Shown piece by piece: positions 44,513-54,154 of a DNA stretch of 64,000 nt. This stretch comes from G963663365 sp963663365. Lineage in GTDB: Bacteria > Hinthialibacterota > Hinthialibacteria > Hinthialibacterales > G963663365. The stretch is taken from contig CAXXIH010000004.1 in assembly GCA_963663365.2 (NCBI GenBank), positions 496,001 through 560,000 of the forward strand, given 5' to 3'. The notes under the pieces are model-generated. The model was not told the DNA's origin. It was given only the letters and a program-made list of their open reading frames with translations, and ran no database searches. The stretch's first letter is position 1, and each line of letters starts with the position of its first letter. Both the position numbers and the translations under genes were made by a program.

Positions 44513-45697
44513 ATGATTTTCTCCTTCTGGCGTGTTTTCTCTTCATGGCAATTCAAGCAGCCATGACGGCTTTCAGTCTAGAAATTATGCGGAACAGGAT
44601 AGTGCAGGATAGCGTACGTCAGCAGGTGCTGCTTTGAAAAAAACGGATAAGGTAAAAGCGGCGCTGTTGTAATCCATAGCTGCCTTATCCTGCGCACTTT
44701 CGCTTTAAAATCCTTACTGGTCGCGAAGTGTAACAGCATTTCGGGGGAAATTCCTAGTGGAATTCGTTTTTATCCTTTTTTTTTCCGGTAAGCCAAAATC
44801 TTCTACAGGCTAGTAATAACGGGGCTTCCCAGGTGTGGGGACCCTGCACGTGGTGGAATGGCCTGTTTCGCTCTATTCCAGGGAATCCAAAGCGCCAAAA
44901 GTATATGTGAATATGACTATGCCAAGGGATATCCATATCGAACCTAACTCTTGTTTTAAGAATAAGATGGACGATTTGAGGTGGGATTCGGGCCAGTGTC
45001 GCCATTCCGCCGGAGAATGTTGGCAGTATAAAAATGAGACGGCTCCTCTATGGCACGTACCGTTACACGCTCCCTCCCGGCAGTCCGTATCTGACCGGCG
45101 TTGGCTTACGGGATGCTTCATCCGCCAGGATTCACGTCCAAGGATGGCATTCCGCCATCCGGTCAAGGCGTGCCACGGAGAAGATGCGCAAAAATGACGA
45201 TTGGATTCGTAACCGAAAATTCCCACAAAATGGGAGCTATTAACTCATTGAACCGGAGAGCACTTGAGCCCTCACCTGGCAGCGGCCCTCGATATTCGCT
45301 CCGAACCGGCCATGCGATATTTTGAAATTGGAAAAGCATCAAATAAACCTGCTATTGCATTAAGGCTCACTTCGAAAGATGAGCCAATCAGCCCGCATCT
45401 ATTTAAACATGAAAGGAATCACAAAAGAACTTTCGGCGATAATTGAATACTTGCGCCTTAAACAGAATCTAATATGAGTTAAGTCAACTTTATAAAGAAG
45501 ACAAATATCAGGAAACTGTATCTACAAGACAAAAAAATGATCGCCGAGTCGAGAAAAAGAGAAATCACAATGTTGCAATGGCAGGACCGCACAAAAAACG
45601 GAGACAATCAAATATTAATTCCATAATTCTGAAAAAATACCGGTTCGATTATTATGCGTAGCGGGATCAAAAATTTCGCTTTCACATAGATGCGAAA
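44513..45697. other. 1.2-kb gene-free region with palindromes
   Basis: Several short frames on both strands overlap one another here (for example 44835-45197 plus and 44873-45226 minus); none has a ribosome-binding site or family resemblance. A perfect 7-bp hairpin ggatggc-attcc-gccatcc lies at 45142-45160, followed by ggtcaaggcgtgccacgg; an imperfect inverted pair ggataagg (44645) / ccttatcc (44683) is also seen. The HU promoter should lie near 44530-44620, but no clear boxes were found. RNA gene possibility not excluded. Confidence 0.5.
45142..45160. repeat. 7-bp perfect hairpin, possible dispersed repeat
   Basis: ggatggc-attcc-gccatcc in the gene-free region. Its downstream context (ggcgtgccacgg) recalls gtggcacgggtgacc downstream of the hairpin at 24869-24899, read in the opposite orientation. 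Confidence 0.55.
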
Positions 45698-46063
45698 CTA
45701 GGTCTTAGTGACTTCACCATCGGCCTCGATAGCCTCTTTTGCGGCTTCCATGGAAGAATACATAGCAACAACACTTGAAATGCGCGAAATATCGAAAAGG
45801 TATTGCAGCCGTTCGGGAACACAACACACGGCAAATTTTCCACCACTCTCGGTGATGGATTCCGCAAAAGCCACAATCGCACCAAGAGTCCAACTATAAA
45901 GGATTTCAACACCTTCAAGACTAAGGATTACAGAAGTTGCACCCGAGGCTCTTAAAAAACGAAATTCACTCAATGACTGTTCATTATCACCAGGCTCTGG
46001 CTTGCCCGACATCGAGAGAATTACCAAGCCGGAACTTTCCGTTTTATCGAATCTGTATGTCAC
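45698..46063 (-). CDS. STAS-domain protein (anti-sigma factor antagonist-like)
   Basis: About 121 residues from the GTG at 46063 (gcagga 9 bases upstream); the open frame reaches back to 46165, but the extra part looks non-coding. STAS fold: VVTYRFDKTESSGLVILSMSGK, then LSLEGVEILYSWTLGAIVAF around the usual Asp-Ser phosphorylation site, AESITESGGKFAVCCVPERLQYLFDISRISSVVAMYSS. The expected phospho-Ser in the D-S-x-G motif is replaced by a Y-S-W-T-L-G phrase, where Ser is present but the Asp is not obvious. Probable partner of a SpoIIE-type phosphatase/RsbW-type kinase system not seen here. Confidence 0.82.
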   Translation of the reverse strand: MTYRFDKTESSGLVILSMSGKPEPGDNEQSLSEFRFLRASGATSVILSLEGVEILYSWTLGAIVAFAESITESGGKFAVCCVPERLQYLFDISRISSVVAMYSSMEAAKEAIEADGEVTKT

Positions 46064-46301
46064 GACACCGGTCCTGCAAAAAAAGAACTCTATCCAACAA
46101 ATTTTCGGCTGTTCCTCCTTTGACTTTACATGCGGAGATGAAGAAAAATGAAGGGGATAGAGCAAATCACGCGGCCTCTGGATGATTTTGATCTCATTTC
46201 TCCGTATTCATGCTTTCTGCCGACGGCTCTTCCCCCAAAATACATCGACTGCCATCCTGAAGCATCGTCAATAAGACTGATTTGGTGGTTTTGAGGATCG
46301 T

Positions 46302-47483
46302 ATGGAACGCAAAAAGTTTTGGGGGATTGCAATCGTTGCGGGCATTTTATGCCTTTTCACATTTGGGACAGCGCAGGCCGGCGAAATCCGGGCAATCTGG
46401 ATAACACGTTGGGATTACAAGTCAGCAGATGATATCCATCAGATTGTCCGCAACTGCGCGCAAGCCGGCTTCACAGACATTTTGTTCCAAATCCGCGGGA
46501 ACGGCACGGTTTTTTACCCAAGTCGCTATGAAGCCTGGGCATGGGAACTAACAGGTGAAGATCCTTCTACAACCGGGAAAGATCCTGGTTGGGATCCATT
46601 GCAGACGGCGATACGCGAGGCAAAAGCGTCAAATTTAAGGATACACGCTTATGCAAATGTCTTTCCGGGATGGAGGGGCACGGTCCAAGCTCCAAAGGCA
46701 TCCGGGCAACTATGGAACAAGCATCCGGAATGGTTCATGGTTGATCCCACCGGATGGCGAATGAAACCAACGTCTAAGTGGTACACATTCCTTACACCAA
46801 CACGTCCTGATGTTCGCAATTATTTGCAGGATCTGTTTGCTGAGATTGCCGCATACGATCTGGATGGTATCCATTTGGATTATTTCCGTTTTCCCGCCGA
46901 TTACTCCACCGTTAACAAGGAACATTTCCCCAAAGCAAGTCAAGCGGAGCTGAAAAAGCATTCTGATTTCTCATATGACGATGTAAGCCTTGATGAATTC
47001 TCAAAGACCTATGGGAAAAAACCTTCAGAGTTTCCACAGGCTTGGGATGATTTCCGGCGGGATGGTGTAACCCGCACGCTTCAGGCCATTCGCAGAGCAG
47101 CGGGTGACAAGGCGGATGACCTGGTGTTGTCATCGGCGGTTTTGGCGGATTTCGAAAAAGCACGAAATGAGTATTTCCAAGACAGCCCTGAATGGATTCG
47201 CCGCCGTTATCTCGATTGGATCGTTCCCATGAACTACAACGTTAAGTCCCATAATCAAAGCCTGGATGAAATCAAAAAGTCGCTGGGTGCGGAGGCTTTT
47301 CATCGGGTATGCATCGATGGCATCAATGTAAGTCACAATACAGAGCAAATTGTTAAACAAGTGACATACGCTCGCGCATCGGGCTGCCAAGGGCATGCAT
47401 TTTTCGCCTACAGCACACTCTTCCCGGGTCACAAGCCCAACAAAAAGATGAAGGCCTTAAGTAGCCGATTGTATGGGCAATAG
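46302..47483 (+). CDS. GHL10-type (family 10-like) glycoside hydrolase, exported
   Basis: 393 residues, ATG start, signal peptide with cleavage after TAQA-like end (FGTAQAGEIRAIW). Family UPF0748/GHL10 (YngK/DigH type): the opening AIWITRWDYKSADDIHQIVRNCAQAGFTDILFQIRGNG, then WDPLQTAIREAKASNLRIHAYANVFPGW and GIHLDYFRFP are typical, with catalytic Asp/Glu candidates in LDYFRFP. Relatives cut denuded peptidoglycan glycan strands. Periplasmic. Upstream of pilT by about 100 bp. Substrate is inferred from the family only. Confidence 0.9.
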   Translation: MERKKFWGIAIVAGILCLFTFGTAQAGEIRAIWITRWDYKSADDIHQIVRNCAQAGFTDILFQIRGNGTVFYPSRYEAWAWELTGEDPSTTGKDPGWDPLQTAIREAKASNLRIHAYANVFPGWRGTVQAPKASGQLWNKHPEWFMVDPTGWRMKPTSKWYTFLTPTRPDVRNYLQDLFAEIAAYDLDGIHLDYFRFPADYSTVNKEHFPKASQAELKKHSDFSYDDVSLDEFSKTYGKKPSEFPQAWDDFRRDGVTRTLQAIRRAAGDKADDLVLSSAVLADFEKARNEYFQDSPEWIRRRYLDWIVPMNYNVKSHNQSLDEIKKSLGAEAFHRVCIDGINVSHNTEQIVKQVTYARASGCQGHAFFAYSTLFPGHKPNKKMKALSSRLYGQ

Positions 47484-47581
47484 TCTCTGCCGATTGCCGC
47501 AAGTGGGGGTCTTGGACTACAGTAACTGTCATAACACAACATGCTTTCTCATGCGGGCTCTCCCGATTCTGGAGTTTGTCA

Positions 47582-48676
47582 ATGGATATTCATGCCCTCC
47601 TTGCCGATATGAAGCCACGAGTTGCCAGTGACTTGTATTTAAAAGTCGGATTGGTTCCCAACTACCGTGTCGATGGCACCCTGGTTGACGCCGAAAAAGA
47701 AGACCCAATAACAGATGCGGATATGGATGCCGCCATAGCGTTGCTTCTCAATGACTTCCAACGCCGGCGTTTCGATGAGCGTCCCGATATTGACTTTGGA
47801 TACAGTCTGCCGGACGGCGCCCGCTTCCGTATCAATCTTTTCCGTCAACAGGGCCACATCGGTTTGGTTGCGCGGCATGTGCGGGATGAAGATCTCTCGT
47901 TTGAAGGCTTGCACCTGCCCAAGGTAATGGCCGAATTCGCCGAAATGCCGCGCGGGCTCGTTCTCCTTACGGGGGCCACCGGAAGCGGCAAATCGACAAC
48001 CTTGGCCGCTATGATCCAACACATCAACCGGAATTTCCGCAAGCATGTTATGACGATCGAGGATCCTATCGAGTTTATGTATGTAGATGACAAATGCGTG
48101 ATCAACCAACGCGAAGTAGGATTCGACACCCAAAACTTCGCCGACGCTCTTCGCCATGTGGTCCGCCAGAGTCCGGATGTCATTCTTATTGGCGAGATGC
48201 GTGATAATGACACCATGATGACTGCGATTTCGGCGGCGGAAACCGGGCATTTGGTGCTCTCTACTTTGCATACCTCCGATGTCTCACACACGTTGGATAG
48301 AATCATTAATTACTTCCCGGATCATTTAAAATCGCAGGTGCGTCAGGAACTGGCATTATCGTTACAGGGAATTATCTGTATGCGTCTTCTGGCCCGCTTG
48401 GACGGAAGAGGCCGCGTTCCGGCATTTGAAATTTTGCGGGCAACACCCAGCGTGCGCAAAGCATTGCAGGAAGGCCAAATCGGCAAATTGAAGGAACTCA
48501 TGCAAAACGGAACGCAATTCGGCATGTGTACTTTCAACCAAAGCCTGCTCAAACTTTTCCGCACCAAAAAAATCTCTCTTGAAGACGCCCTTGCCGCTTC
48601 AACAAGCCCTGAGGAATTAAAACTCAATACGGAAGGAATGTTCACGGGATCGGGAACTTTCCAGACAATGGTGTAA
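47582..48676 (+). CDS. pilT: PilT-type pilus retraction/secretion ATPase
   Basis: 364 residues from the ATG at 47582 after ctggag (a TTG start at 47576 is also in frame). Hexameric type II/IV secretion ATPase: PAS-like N-terminal domain (DLYLKVGLVPNYRVDGTL), Walker A GATGSGKSTTLAAM at about residue 131, an Asp box (MTIEDPIEFMYVDDKC), Walker B (DVILIGEMRDNDT), and the His box GHLVLSTLHTSD. LKSQVRQELALSLQGIICM is the PilT-specific motif. It retracts type IV pili or drives twitching; no PilB or PilC was seen here, but pseudopilin genes occur at 54-55 kb. Confidence 0.95.
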   Translation: MDIHALLADMKPRVASDLYLKVGLVPNYRVDGTLVDAEKEDPITDADMDAAIALLLNDFQRRRFDERPDIDFGYSLPDGARFRINLFRQQGHIGLVARHVRDEDLSFEGLHLPKVMAEFAEMPRGLVLLTGATGSGKSTTLAAMIQHINRNFRKHVMTIEDPIEFMYVDDKCVINQREVGFDTQNFADALRHVVRQSPDVILIGEMRDNDTMMTAISAAETGHLVLSTLHTSDVSHTLDRIINYFPDHLKSQVRQELALSLQGIICMRLLARLDGRGRVPAFEILRATPSVRKALQEGQIGKLKELMQNGTQFGMCTFNQSLLKLFRTKKISLEDALAASTSPEELKLNTEGMFTGSGTFQTMV

Positions 48677-48879
48677 TATTTCGAGCGAGATTACTGAACG
48701 GTTTAGCGGTTTTCTCACGTGCGATGTTTCCGCCACTCTCGTCTATGCCAAGCAGGGCGGCTATAGTGCCTAAACACATTAGATTCAACCGGCTAGTGAC
48801 TTTCCGGCCGAGCCGTACATTTAACGTTGCCGGGCTGAATGTGATCACCAGCGAATAGCGCATCATCAAGAATTGACCA

Positions 48880-49473
48880 ATGAAACGCATCGCATGTCAT
48901 ATCATAGCATTGGCGTTTGTGGCTTCTTTCGCAGGCGGCGAAGAGAGTTCCCCGGCTTCGGCCGCTGAATCGAAAGGAGATTTATGGATTACGATTCAGC
49001 TTAATGAGCCGGGCGCAAAAAAAGATGACAAGGCCACGCAAGCCACCGCGCGTTTGCCTTTAGAAACGGCAAAAATCGTTATTGCCGCCGTTCCCGCAAA
49101 ATTTCGCCAAGAAGCGAAAGATGAAGGTTTTGATCTCGCTGTCCTTCACAAAAAAACCGAAGAACTAAAAGAAGGCAAAACCTTTACACAGGAATCACCG
49201 CCTTACAAGCTCGTCGTCGGCAAGGAACGCCGCGAAACAACCGATACGCCCGCCAGCTATATTCGTATTAAAGTCGAAGATATGGCGTTGGATTTACGTA
49301 TGCCCTTGGCGGCCGCTCCATTTGTCGTGAAATTGCTTACGAGCGTTTTTAAAGATTTGGAAGGTCTCGATGAGCCATTGTTGCGGGTTGTAGAACAAAT
49401 CCAAAAACTGCCTCCGACCGATCTCGTCCGTGCAACCGATGGCTACTCGGTCTTCGAGATTGAATTGCAATGA
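48880..49473 (+). CDS. Exported protein of unknown function overlapping murB
   Basis: 197 residues with a signal-peptide-like start (MKRIACHIIALAFVASFAGG). The mature part has LWITIQLNEPGAKKDD, ATARLPLETAKIVIAAVPAKF, a lysine-rich segment and RLPLAAAPFVVKLLTSVFKDL-type hydrophobic segments; no family is recognised. It overlaps murB by four bases (ATGA at 49470), so translation is coupled. A role in cell-envelope processes is suggested only by the partner. Confidence 0.78.
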   Translation: MKRIACHIIALAFVASFAGGEESSPASAAESKGDLWITIQLNEPGAKKDDKATQATARLPLETAKIVIAAVPAKFRQEAKDEGFDLAVLHKKTEELKEGKTFTQESPPYKLVVGKERRETTDTPASYIRIKVEDMALDLRMPLAAAPFVVKLLTSVFKDLEGLDEPLLRVVEQIQKLPPTDLVRATDGYSVFEIELQ

Positions 49474-50411
49474 AAACAATCGCAAAAGAATTGCGCGCTA
49501 CCTTCGGTTCCGGACTTCGCGAAAATGTTCAACTTGCTCCCCACACATGGATTCATGTTGGTGGACCGGCCGAGTTTTTCCTTGAGGTTCATGACGAAGA
49601 GACCCTGCTTCAAGCACTGAATTTCACCCGTGAACACGGTATGCCATGCACATTCTTAGGAGGCGGCAGCAATGTCTTTGCCGATGATGACGGACTTGAC
49701 GGGCTTGTGCTCGTAAACCGGATCGAAATCACCGATTGGCGCGAGTCGGCTCACTATGCCGTGGTTTCAGCAGGATATGATTTAGATACTTTCGTTTACG
49801 AAGCATCTGAGCGCGGATGGGCCGATCTCACATTCGCAGCGGGAATCCCGGGCACAATTGGGGGAGGGTTGGTCGGTGGCGCCGGCGCATATGGCCAATT
49901 GATCTACGAATTTGTCGAGCGGGCTCGTATTTGCCGTCCGGATGGCACTGTGGAAACCGTTCCAGTCGAAGCGCTTGGAATACAATATCGTGAAAGTGAG
50001 GCTCTTGAGCGTGGCGATATTGTTTTAAAGGTCTTTTTCAGACCTTTTGCCCAGGCAAAACCCGAAACGCTTTTGCAGCGCATTGAAGAAATCAAAGCCG
50101 ACCGCCGGCAAAAACATCCACCGGAGAACCTTCCATGTGCCGGATCGTTTTTTAAAAACCTTCCACCCTCGGAACCGGGCGGATGGCGGATTCCTGCGGG
50201 AAAACTCCTGGATGAGTGTAATGCAAAATCGATGTCATCCGGTGGAGCGGCGGTCTTTGAAAAGCATGCCAATATCATCGTGAACACCGGCTCCGCGACA
50301 GCCCATGATATAAATACGCTCGCGGACCGTATGGCCGCCGCAGTACAAGAAAAACACGGCATCAAACTTGTACGTGAAGTCCACTATTTATCAAACAAAC
50401 ACAATGCATAG
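49470..50411 (+). CDS. murB: UDP-N-acetylmuramate dehydrogenase
   Basis: 313 residues. FAD-dependent reduction of UDP-GlcNAc-enolpyruvate to UDP-MurNAc in the cytoplasm, an early step of peptidoglycan synthesis. Motifs: LAPHTWIHVGGPAEFF, FLGGGSNVFADDDGLDGLV (FAD binding), AGIPGTIGGGLVGGAGAYGQ, the catalytic Ser in PCAGSFFKNLPP, and ANIIVNTGSATAHDINTLADRM with the final catalytic Glu region (EKHGIKLVREVHYL). Short form with LPPSE rather than the long type I insert. Starts in the last codons of the preceding gene. Confidence 0.96.
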   Translation: MKTIAKELRATFGSGLRENVQLAPHTWIHVGGPAEFFLEVHDEETLLQALNFTREHGMPCTFLGGGSNVFADDDGLDGLVLVNRIEITDWRESAHYAVVSAGYDLDTFVYEASERGWADLTFAAGIPGTIGGGLVGGAGAYGQLIYEFVERARICRPDGTVETVPVEALGIQYRESEALERGDIVLKVFFRPFAQAKPETLLQRIEEIKADRRQKHPPENLPCAGSFFKNLPPSEPGGWRIPAGKLLDECNAKSMSSGGAAVFEKHANIIVNTGSATAHDINTLADRMAAAVQEKHGIKLVREVHYLSNKHNA

Positions 50412-50466
50412 GCATAATGCATAAAATATAAAAATCACGGCCACAACATTAAAAGGAGGATAAACC

Positions 50467-51018
50467 ATGGACACATTAACCGTAGGCAAATGCTCGATGG
50501 AGTTGGCTCGTGGCGATATCACCCGTGAGTCGTGTGCTGCAATCGTAAATGCAGCCAATAAAACGCTCTTAGGCGGTGGCGGTGTCGATGGTGCGATCCA
50601 CCGGGCGGGAGGCCCGGCCATTTTGGACGCGTGTCGAAAGCTAAACGGCTGTGAGACCGGAGATGCTAAAATAACAACCGGCGGGAATCTTGAGGCAAAA
50701 TATGTCATTCATACAGTCGGACCGGTGTGGAATGGCGGCACAAGAAATGAAGCCGCAAAACTCGCCTCCTGCTATCGCCGCTCATTAGAAATCGCAGTTG
50801 AAAACGATTGCGAAAGTGTCGCGTTTCCGGCCATCAGCACCGGAGTCTATGGCTATCCAATTGTTCAAGCGGCAGAGGTGGCTCTAGGTACTGTTTGTGA
50901 ATTTTTAACAGAAACAGGACATCCCCAGACTGTCCGTTTCATTCTCTTTTCCGAATCCGATTTGGAGGTTTATCGGGCTGCACTCGCAACCTTAGCCTCA
51001 AAAATTAAGGATTCATAA
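50467..51018 (+). CDS. Macrodomain protein (O-acetyl-ADP-ribose deacetylase-like)
   Basis: 183 residues, ATG after a strong aaaggagg. MacroD-type fold that binds ADP-ribose: GDITRESCAAIVNAANKTLLGGGGVDGAIHRAGG, LEAKYVIHTVGPVW and AFPAISTGVYGYP are all present. Relatives hydrolyse O-acetyl-ADP-ribose or remove ADP-ribose from proteins. Cytoplasmic. It lies 55 bp after murB and 83 bp before the M20 peptidase gene on the same strand, so perhaps in one transcription unit. Confidence 0.94.
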   Translation: MDTLTVGKCSMELARGDITRESCAAIVNAANKTLLGGGGVDGAIHRAGGPAILDACRKLNGCETGDAKITTGGNLEAKYVIHTVGPVWNGGTRNEAAKLASCYRRSLEIAVENDCESVAFPAISTGVYGYPIVQAAEVALGTVCEFLTETGHPQTVRFILFSESDLEVYRAALATLASKIKDS

Positions 51019-51101
51019 ATACATCTCGGACCTGCAAACATGAAACTTGCCTCCGAGCACTCAAACGCCTTTAACGGCTTATAGTATGGAGTCTTTTTGA
51101 T

Positions 51102-52484
51102 ATGACGGTAGAAGCCGCACTTCAATACCTCGAATCCCAACATAACGCACTCATCGAACGTCTCCGGGACTTTATCCGTATCCCCAGCGTTTCGGCCCAA
51201 AAGAGTCATGCTGAAGACATGCACTGTTGCGCTGATTTTCTAATGAAGACACTGACAGATATGGGCTTGCAGCCGCGCAAGATGCCAACCGGCGGCTGGG
51301 ATGTTATTTATGCGGAATGGCTGGAGGCCGGGCCGGAAGCTCCCACGATTCTGATCTATGGGCATTATGATGTGCAGCCACCTGAACCGCTTGAACCGTG
51401 GACGCGCCAACCCTTTGATGCCGAAATTGACGAAGGACGAATTTGGGGGCGTGGCAGCGCTGACGATAAAGGCCAAATTTGGACACATATCGCCGCCCTC
51501 GAAGCTTATTTCAGAACAGCGGGCCGACTGCCGGTGAATATCAAAATCTTGATCGAAGGCGAAGAGGAAATCGGTTCCGACAATCTTCCCGGTTTTGTTC
51601 AGCAGCATGCAGAGATGCTGAAGGCCGATGCTGTTCTTATTAGCGATACAAGTCAATTCGCACCGGGAATGCCCGCAATCACCTATGGATTGCGGGGACT
51701 TTGTTATCTTGAAGTCCGTGTGCAAGGAGCAAAGATGGACCTCCATTCAGGGGGCTATGGCGGCGCTGTGCCCAATCCGATTCACGCTTTAGCGGAGATG
51801 CTGGCCGCTTTGCATGATGCCGACAACCGTGTCACGGTCCCCGGTTTTTATGATGATGTCACTCCATTACAGGACTGGGAGCGGGAAGCCTGGTCAAAAC
51901 TGCCGTTCGATGAAGCGGAATACATCAAAATGCTGGGTATTCAAAAATTGCAGGGCGAACAGGGATTCAGCACGTTAGAGCGGCTTTGGGCAAGACCCAC
52001 CTTAGAAATCAATGGAATTTTCGGAGGGTATGCGGGCCCCGGTGCAAAGACTGTCCTGCCTTGTTGGGCCGGTGCAAAAATCTCTTGCCGTTTGGTCCCT
52101 AACCAAAAAAGCGCGGATATTTCAAAAAAATTAGAGAATCATCTACGTGCCCTGGCCCCAGAAACCGTGTCTATGACCGTTGAACACATGGCTGGAGGCG
52201 AACCTTCCGCATTTCCAACCGATCATCCCTGGATAAAAGCCGGAGAGCGCGCCATCAGCAAAGGATTTGGCCGCGAGCCGGTGTATACACGGCTGGGTGG
52301 ATCAATTCCCATTGTGCAGCTCTTCTCAGAAACGTTGGGAACACCGGTTGTCCTTTTGGGATACTGCCATCCGGATTGCGGGGCTCATGGTCCTGATGAA
52401 TTTTTCGGCATCGATGAATTCACAGCGGGCGCGCGCAGTAATGTATTTATGTTGGATGAGGCTGCGCATATACCGTCTGTTTAA
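51102..52484 (+). CDS. M20-family metallopeptidase (dipeptidase-like)
   Basis: 460 residues. Zinc-dependent M20 fold: ILIYGHYDVQPPEPLEPWTRQPF (metal His/Asp), GRIWGRGSADDKGQIW (second metal Asp region), LIEGEEEIGSDNL (catalytic Glu pair), GLRGLCYLEVRVQGAKMDLHSGGYGG (lid domain), and AHGPDEFFGIDEF near the C-terminus with the last His ligand. Length and the GSADDKG phrase match CNDP-like dipeptidases. Cytoplasmic. It probably cleaves dipeptides; tripeptidase or deacylase activity is possible. Confidence 0.94.
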   Translation: MTVEAALQYLESQHNALIERLRDFIRIPSVSAQKSHAEDMHCCADFLMKTLTDMGLQPRKMPTGGWDVIYAEWLEAGPEAPTILIYGHYDVQPPEPLEPWTRQPFDAEIDEGRIWGRGSADDKGQIWTHIAALEAYFRTAGRLPVNIKILIEGEEEIGSDNLPGFVQQHAEMLKADAVLISDTSQFAPGMPAITYGLRGLCYLEVRVQGAKMDLHSGGYGGAVPNPIHALAEMLAALHDADNRVTVPGFYDDVTPLQDWEREAWSKLPFDEAEYIKMLGIQKLQGEQGFSTLERLWARPTLEINGIFGGYAGPGAKTVLPCWAGAKISCRLVPNQKSADISKKLENHLRALAPETVSMTVEHMAGGEPSAFPTDHPWIKAGERAISKGFGREPVYTRLGGSIPIVQLFSETLGTPVVLLGYCHPDCGAHGPDEFFGIDEFTAGARSNVFMLDEAAHIPSV

Positions 52485-52697
52485 TTTGCAGCACATCAAT
52501 ACGCTTTGCGCAAAATTAAACATCGCAACCTCACCGGAATTACACCGATTTCCCACATCCTCCAAACATGCCCGGGGAAGGGCAGGGCTATGTTAATTGA
52601 CTTCGGAAAATAAATCCGCATTGAAGGATGCACTAGACTCAAGCATGCATTTCGTTCTAATGTCGTTGGTTCACTATGCATAGGGAAGAGAGAACCG

Positions 52698-54104
52698 ATG
52701 TCAACAATTACGCGAGAACACGTCCCCTGGCGATATCGAGTTTTTGCTATCACATGGCTTGGTTATGCCGGATTTTACCTCTGTCGTAAAAATTTCGCTG
52801 TTGCCAAAAATGCGCTTGACGACACATTCGGTTTCACAAACATGCAATTGAGTTATGTGTGGACCGGCTATTTGGCAATGTATGCGCTGGGTCAATTCGT
52901 AAATGGATTTTTAGGTGATGTAAAAGGCCCCCGGTTTATGGTTACGCTCGGTCTGTGCACTTCGGCCGCGATGAATTTCTTTTGCGGTTTTGGTGAAACC
53001 ATTGGCCTATTCGCCATCTTGATGGGCATTAACGGTTACGCCCAAGCTACCGGTTGGCCCGGTTTGGTTAAGTGTATGGGCAACTGGTTCATTATTCGTG
53101 AACGCGGCCGGGTGATGGGCTGGTGGGGCACCTGCTTCGCCGTGGGCGGCATGATCGCCACACTTTATGCGACGTTTCTTTTTTCAACCTATTGGGAAAT
53201 GATAGCCCATGTTCCGCTGTCAGAAATCGAAGATTCGCAAATACAGCAATATCCGGAAGCCGTTGCTCAAGCCTGGAAAATTATCTTTTGGGGCCCTGCC
53301 GCGACTTTGCTTCTTATTGCCCTGCTTTTCCTGATTCTAGTCAGGAACCGCCCCGCAGATGTCGGGCTTAATACACTCGATGAGTTCGATGGTTTGGAAG
53401 ATCATCGAGACGAAGACGTTAAAGCCGAAACAGCTCGTGTTCTAAGCCAAGAAGAAGAAAAAGCAGAATTCCGCGTAGCACTAAAAAACGTCTTTTCCAG
53501 CCGCACGGTTTGGATTTATTGCGCTGTCTACTTCTGTATGAAATTCATACGTTACGGCATGCTGTCTTGGTTACCTAAATACGCAAAAGATGAGTTAGCG
53601 TATGATTTTTCCAGCGCGGGTTACTTATCCGTCGGCTTTGAACTCGCAGCACCTTTAGGTGTTCTCTTCTGCGGTTATGTATCCGATAAATTATTCAATG
53701 CCCGGCGAACGCCGATCTGTTCCATCATGCTGGCCTGCTTGTTTATCGCCTGTTTAGCCCAAGCCAAAATCGCTTATTGGAGCATGGGTTGGTATTTCTT
53801 AGGTCTTTGCGCGATTGGTTTCACAATTTTCGGCCCGGATGCGTTGATGTCCGGGCCCGCGGCTCAGGACTTCGGCAGTGCGCGGGCGGCGGGCATGTGT
53901 GCCGGCCTAATTAATGGTGTCGGCTCTATCGGCGCCATGCTTCAAGAGCCCCTGATCGGTTGGGCCACAACGACTTACAAAGAGACAGCGTGGAGTTGGT
54001 TGTTTTATGTTTTTGCCGGATTGGCGCTTATCGCCACTGTGGCAATTACATTTACATGGAACGACATCCCCAGGCTTCACAAAGAACGCCAGGCACAGAC
54101 CTAG
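52698..54104 (+). CDS. MFS transporter of the organophosphate:phosphate antiporter (GlpT/UhpT) family
   Basis: 468 residues with about 12 membrane segments. The N-terminal GYAGFYLCRKNFAVAKNAL is the OPA-family signature, with the conserved Arg-Lys after the first helix. Loop NALDDTFGFTNMQLSYVWTGYLAMYALGQFVNGFLGD follows, then a long cytoplasmic acidic loop (residues about 225-260, EFDGLEDHRDEDVKAE) between the two six-helix halves. Members exchange glycerol 3-phosphate or sugar phosphates for phosphate. The exact substrate is unknown. ttg start region and gagaga motif before ATG. Confidence 0.93.
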   Translation: MSTITREHVPWRYRVFAITWLGYAGFYLCRKNFAVAKNALDDTFGFTNMQLSYVWTGYLAMYALGQFVNGFLGDVKGPRFMVTLGLCTSAAMNFFCGFGETIGLFAILMGINGYAQATGWPGLVKCMGNWFIIRERGRVMGWWGTCFAVGGMIATLYATFLFSTYWEMIAHVPLSEIEDSQIQQYPEAVAQAWKIIFWGPAATLLLIALLFLILVRNRPADVGLNTLDEFDGLEDHRDEDVKAETARVLSQEEEKAEFRVALKNVFSSRTVWIYCAVYFCMKFIRYGMLSWLPKYAKDELAYDFSSAGYLSVGFELAAPLGVLFCGYVSDKLFNARRTPICSIMLACLFIACLAQAKIAYWSMGWYFLGLCAIGFTIFGPDALMSGPAAQDFGSARAAGMCAGLINGVGSIGAMLQEPLIGWATTTYKETAWSWLFYVFAGLALIATVAITFTWNDIPRLHKERQAQT

Positions 54105-54154
54105 CGCAATAGGGCACAGTCGTACAGGAAAAACAGAATGTGCGGCTGTCTCAC

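Noticed and set aside
44835..45226. Two overlapping frames on opposite strands in the 1.2-kb gap
   Set aside because: Neither has a start signal or family features; the area contains palindromes.
47639..48271. 210-codon minus-strand frame inside pilT
   Set aside because: Antisense shadow of a conserved ATPase gene.
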